Below the pieces are notes generated by a model that ran no database searches, was not told where the DNA came from, and was given only the letters and a program-made list of their open reading frames with translations. A stretch of 64,000 nt of DNA from Hirudinaria manillensis (taxonomy: Eukaryota > Annelida > Clitellata > Hirudinida > Hirudinidae): positions 7,857,501-7,921,500 of the forward strand of contig CM067537.1 in assembly GCA_034509925.1 (NCBI GenBank). Direction: 5' to 3'. The translations under genes and the position numbers were made by a program. Shown here piece by piece: positions 59,958-64,000 of the stretch; the stretch's first letter is position 1, and every line of letters starts with the position of its first letter.

Positions 59958-61934
59958 ATCCGAAGATCACGAGCTTTTAGTTTTATGGTAGTTCACGCAG
60001 GTTCTATTTTTGGGGTCGATAATATAAGTCTTCCAATCACAATGAATTCCATGTGGGGTTATTTTTTGTATTCCATAATCCATTATTATTGTTATTATTA
60101 TTGTTGTCATTTGTGCAAAATGGCTGTTCGGAAGCCGGCCAAATTGAGATCCAGTACCGACTGATTGAAGGATCGCACGGTCAGTTTATCTTCCTGCGAT
60201 CTGATTTTATTGTTGAAGTTTGTTTTCAAGTTTTCGTGACATTTTGTAACGTCATCAACTTCCTGTTTTTCTGTAAACATCTGTGATTTGTAAAATGGCT
60301 GAGGTTTCTATCATTCCATTGTTTTACTTTTTACTATACTCTCTGAATACTTTCACAAAATGTCTTATAGTGTGACCAAGATAAGATGCCAGAATTTAGA
60401 GGTTTTAGACATAACCCAAATCCAGCAATTATGCACTTGGCTTTCCTTAGTATATAAATATAATTTAAAATAAACTTAAACATTTTAAGTTCAGTCTGGT
60501 AGAACTGAATAGCTGCGCATGCTTGCTTAAAGGCTACTTTACTGAAAAAGTCTTACCACTAGAAAAGGCAGGTAAAAATCACTTGAAAGCAACTAGAATT
60601 CGTGTATTGCTCGTCTCGTTCTGTTGACATTCGCTGCGAGAAATAAATGTTTGTAGCACTTTAACATCTTCTTTCGGGCTTCGGTGGATTTTAATTTACT
60701 CCCTCGCTCATATGAAACCATTCTAATGTAATCCTCGTTCCTTCGGACAAAAACCGCCATTTAATAACATAACGGAAAGTTTCGTGACTTCGTCGTAACT
60801 TTTTTCTTGGAAGATCAGGTTGGGTCGGGGAGATGGGATTTTTATTTAAATACGCAGTTATCCACTTTCAGACTTTATTTTAATTTTATAGCAGATATAC
60901 ACACTCAGAGAAATGGGTCCACCGATAACGGCCGAGCTTATCTCCGGCTATGATTAGATTTTTTTGCGGAGCAGACGACCGGACGCAACGTGGGCGGAGC
61001 TTAATGTCTGTTTCATAGATAAAAAATAAATTAAACTTTTAAATAAAATTAGACAGGAAACAAGAGAGCCTACTTGAGTGAATAGAAAAGTTTAAAATGT
61101 AAAACGATTGTTTACATGTCGGACCGACGTCATTGATTCGTTTTGGCCATACGTAGGAAAACCGCTTTAGACGAGATTTCGAAAAACATTATAAAGCTCT
61201 CGTTATCGGCGAAATCTCCAAAAAAATCTCATTATCTATGCGGAAAATAGTTTGAGTTGAGTTGGCTATGACGAATATGGCCTCCGCTGAAGGCATAGAG
61301 TCTAAGATATAGCTAGCGAACTTTGTCGAATTTACACCTTGTGAAAAATTACCTAACTCTCTTTCAAGATCGTAATGTCCTATTTGTTTACTGTAGCAGC
61401 GAAATGCAAATTCTAACTTATTTTGTGGATATTTAAAGATTTGAGTTTGGAATTCAACACACTATCCGATGGCCCTGTGTTGTCGTGACCTCGAAAAGAC
61501 CGGCCCGTGTTGTGAGGACAGGAAAGGGGGCAGGTATAGGAACCCGTGTTGCCCTAGGTCGATGGCATTTGCAGTAACAAGTCCATGCACTGATGTTAGT
61601 CAGTTTCTTCATACACATGAATTCTAAACCTGATTTTAATACATTTCTAAGCTCAGCGAATCGTGACAAATGCAAGATTTATTGCCGACTCGTAGTCTTT
61701 AATATTTGTTCCCCAAAAACGTTTCGCTACGTTCGCATTAAATCCATTTATAAGGCAAATAGAATTTTACTTTGTTTTATTTTAATTTTTAAATGTTTGC
61801 TCTAAGGTGTTTGCATTTGTCAGTCATGATTTTATCAATTCTTACAAAATTCCTTGTTGGCGACTGTAGCAAACATAGCGAATGGCGAGTCATTTTTGAG
61901 TCATTTCTGTCTGCAAATTGTCAACTAATTTAAG
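59958..61934. other. Intergenic region before PACRG
   Basis: The beginning is the NPDC1 3' UTR. A segment ending at 60180 (donor G|GTCAGT) keeps an open frame GCSEAGQIEIQYRLIEGSHG and might be an unassigned exon, but it has no ATG of its own. 60900-61300 is GC-richer than its surroundings and may hold a promoter. The first PACRG exon(s) must lie here but I could not find them. Confidence 0.35.
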
Positions 61935-63398
61935 GTCGGCTGTCCGCCATCAGCCAGGTCCACAAAAACTCGATGTTGCATTTCAACCAACTTCAGGAAG
62001 TTTTACGAAAGGGGAGACTTGCCGGTCAAAGTGGACACTGGCAGGAAAATCACGTGGCTGGTGGGTAGTGGTGGACATATCAAACGATAGAATTTAATTG
62101 TTTGTCTTTAAATTAAGAAATATTTATTTAATGATAATAATTAATGATTTAAGTGTAATTAGGAATAACTTAAAGAATTTAATCAATTGCTAATAATAAC
62201 ATACAAGCGATACTAGCATAAAAAACGAAACAAAACAAACAAACCAATTAGCGATAGCATTAAGTTATTAATCAAAATTGTTAATAAACAATAACAATTA
62301 TGTCTATGCGTGTTTAACAATATTAGAAGAAATATGAAATTATGCTCGTGTCCCATTATCCTAAACCGTCTAGATGTCCATAACATCGACAAGAACTTCA
62401 ATTCATTATCGTTTATGGCGTCCCAAACATTATACCGAGCAAAATGACAGATCCGGAACTGTTTACCAATCGTGCCAATCATCACTACTGGTTTCCATAC
62501 CTGCCCCTAAGCTCCATACGTATTGTACCCCAGACTGTGGGGCACAGGGTGGAGCCTTGAAAGATTCTTGGGGAGTGGGGGATTATTTAAATAAATATTC
62601 TTTCTCACGATCAGAAAAGAACTTTGATTTAAATAACTGTTTTTTTTTCCTAAATCAATTTTTGTTTTTCAATTTCGAGCTGAATCGACTGTTTGACGTA
62701 GTTGCACTTGAAATCTCTTCCCAGGCACCGATTGATTCCTTAGACTATCACTACTACCTGCCGGTATTCTTCGAGGGTCTGGTGGAGACCGAGCACCCCT
62801 TCGACCTTTTGGCCACGAGGGGAGCCATCGAGATGATCGAACATTCGGACGGGTGCAGGGTCTTGCCGGTCCTACACAGACTCATTCTGCCGATGAAAAG
62901 TCAGTCAGGAATTGACATAGTAAATTAATTACACACAATAACTCAACTGAATAATAATAATTTAATAATTAGTAATTTAAATAATAATTATTCAGTTATA
63001 ATAATTTAAATAAGTAATAATAATTTAAATAATTTTATTTAAAAAAAATTGCAAATTTATGGCTCAGAAATAACTCAAAAAGTTTATTATTATTATTATA
63101 AAGTACAAATTCCAGAAAAATCATACGTTTTATTGTCCAACATTTACTAATAACATTGTACAAATAATAAAATATAATGTAATAAATAATACCGATATTC
63201 AATAAATTAAGACTATTAGAACGAATAATAAATAATCACAATATCCAGACGCCCTGTGCTCCAGAAACTGTAAGATCATGTTGAGGGTCCTCAAACTCAT
63301 CCAACTGATGCTGGTCAAAGAGAATGACATGGGGGTAGCCCTGGTGCCCTATTATAGGCAACTTCTAGGCATACTGAACATCTTCAAGAATAAAAATG
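61935..63398 (+). CDS. PACRG: Parkin co-regulated gene protein, partial (middle exons)
   Basis: Three exons: 61935-62060, 62725-62899, 63249-63398; the last ends G|GTCAGT and the gene continues past the window. PACRG is an axonemal inner-junction protein that bridges A and B tubules with FAP20 and is needed for motile cilia. Visible blocks: NFRKFYERGDLPVKV, LDYHYYLPVFFEGL, IEMIEHSDGCRVLPVL and ALVPYYRQLLGILNIFKNKN, each nearly matching the human protein (FRKFYERGDFP, LDYHHYLPLFFDGL, LVPYYRQILPILNIFKNMN). They match PACRG clearly better than PACRGL. Expected but outside the window is the C-terminal DLIQETLE...YGG part, together with unseen 5' exons. The first acceptor (TTTAAG) is weak. Confidence 0.88.
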
Positions 63399-64000
63399 GT
63401 CAGTGACTATTGGTGTATCACTATATAGTGGTATATAATTATTTACATCATGGATATATAGCTGTAGATATATAGATGATGACCTCTATATAGTGATATG
63501 TTGTTATTTGTAATATAGTAATTTATGTATATATATATTATATATATTAGATATATAATTATAGATATGTAGATGAATATCATTATAACCAATATTCAAA
63601 GTTTTACCAATTTTAAACTTTTAATTGATAATACACTGAAAGTATTGTTACTATTGTTATTAATATAATTATTATTTAATTAAATTGCTATTTTATCCCA
63701 TAATATCATCACTATTACCCCCACCACCATCATCATCATCCACAAGATTGATATTTTTACAAGTTAAGGCATCCAGTCTGCTGGTTGTAATATAATTAAA
63801 TAATTATTTATAATTATAACATAATGTTCACTTCGACCGGTTACCAAATTCTTTATCTTTTTATTTCTTCTTGCTATCCAAGCCTTTCGAATTATCAAAT
63901 CAAAGTTTTGCACTCGTTGACGCCTCGCAATTTGATTGGTTATCAACTTTCGTTCAAAGTTCAAGCCTTGTTTGTTTGTTTCCATTTTTATCATTTTATT
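63399..64000. other. PACRG intron (right edge)
   Basis: AT-rich intron with TATA-type steps at 63415-63570. No exon is seen before the window ends; the next PACRG exon lies beyond. Confidence 0.7.

Noticed and set aside
60051-60180. Signal-peptide-like frame followed by a splice donor
   Set aside because: The frame lacks its own ATG (the ATG at 60051 is out of frame) and the leucines come from a TTA/TTG repeat; no downstream exon could be linked.
62374-62928. 184-codon frame taken as one exon
   Set aside because: Only 62725-62899 matches PACRG; the part before it is intron and an AG acceptor with pyrimidine tract precedes 62725.
61935-63398. PACRGL (PACRG-like) instead of PACRG
   Set aside because: FYERGD, LDYHYYLP and LVPYYRQ blocks fit PACRG; PACRGL lacks them as far as I recall.

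Overview
The window is nuclear DNA from a metazoan. Genes have many short exons (about 50-350 nt) with GT-AG introns, some GC-AG, and the intergenic DNA is AT-rich and full of tri- and tetranucleotide microsatellites. The gene set (ARID3-like, HMG-CoA reductase, SNAPC5-like, NPDC1-like, PACRG) and the reprolysin metalloproteases with extra cysteine modules fit a bilaterian invertebrate. A lophotrochozoan (mollusc- or annelid-like) is my best guess, but the sequence does not prove it. All splice sites here were read by eye from consensus and phase, so exon edges are models.

Layout: 1-5.6 kb holds microsatellites and a complete 2.1-kb non-autonomous LTR retrotransposon with indistinguishable 290-bp LTRs, a tRNA-type primer site, a polypurine tract and one SAP/Gag-like ORF. 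5.68-6.46 kb (+) holds the last two exons of an ARID3/dead-ringer-type factor. 8.8-9.3 kb (-) holds a 73-residue single-pass membrane protein. 10.08-22.1 kb (+) is a 21-exon gene for an unrecognised coiled-coil protein of about 827 residues. Convergent to it, 23.5-31.2 kb (-), is a nearly complete HMG-CoA reductase gene with 17 well-supported exons plus a tentative last one.

33.5-53.8 kb (-) is a cluster of secreted M12B (ADAM/ADAMTS-type) proteases. It has three near-identical tandem units of about 6.2-6.6 kb, each with a 17-exon gene of about 775 codons: signal peptide, propeptide, furin site, HELGH zinc site, disintegrin/cysteine-rich region and five CCxxC modules. Beyond them lies an older, diverged relative that encodes only a signal peptide and a propeptide-like region (158 residues). 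Differences between the three copies concentrate in the two exons around the zinc site. The third unit alone carries a LINE fragment, a mariner-like remnant and a changed splice acceptor with an in-frame substitute.

54.4-55.3 kb (+) is SNAPC5-like (snRNA-promoter complex). 56.6-60.0 kb (+) is NPDC1-like (neuronal type I membrane protein). 61.9 kb to the right edge (+) is the middle of a PACRG (axonemal) gene that runs out of the window. Apart from the metalloprotease cluster these are independent housekeeping or tissue genes. The most novel item is the propeptide-only gene beside a freshly amplified protease array, which could be a linked protease/regulator module.
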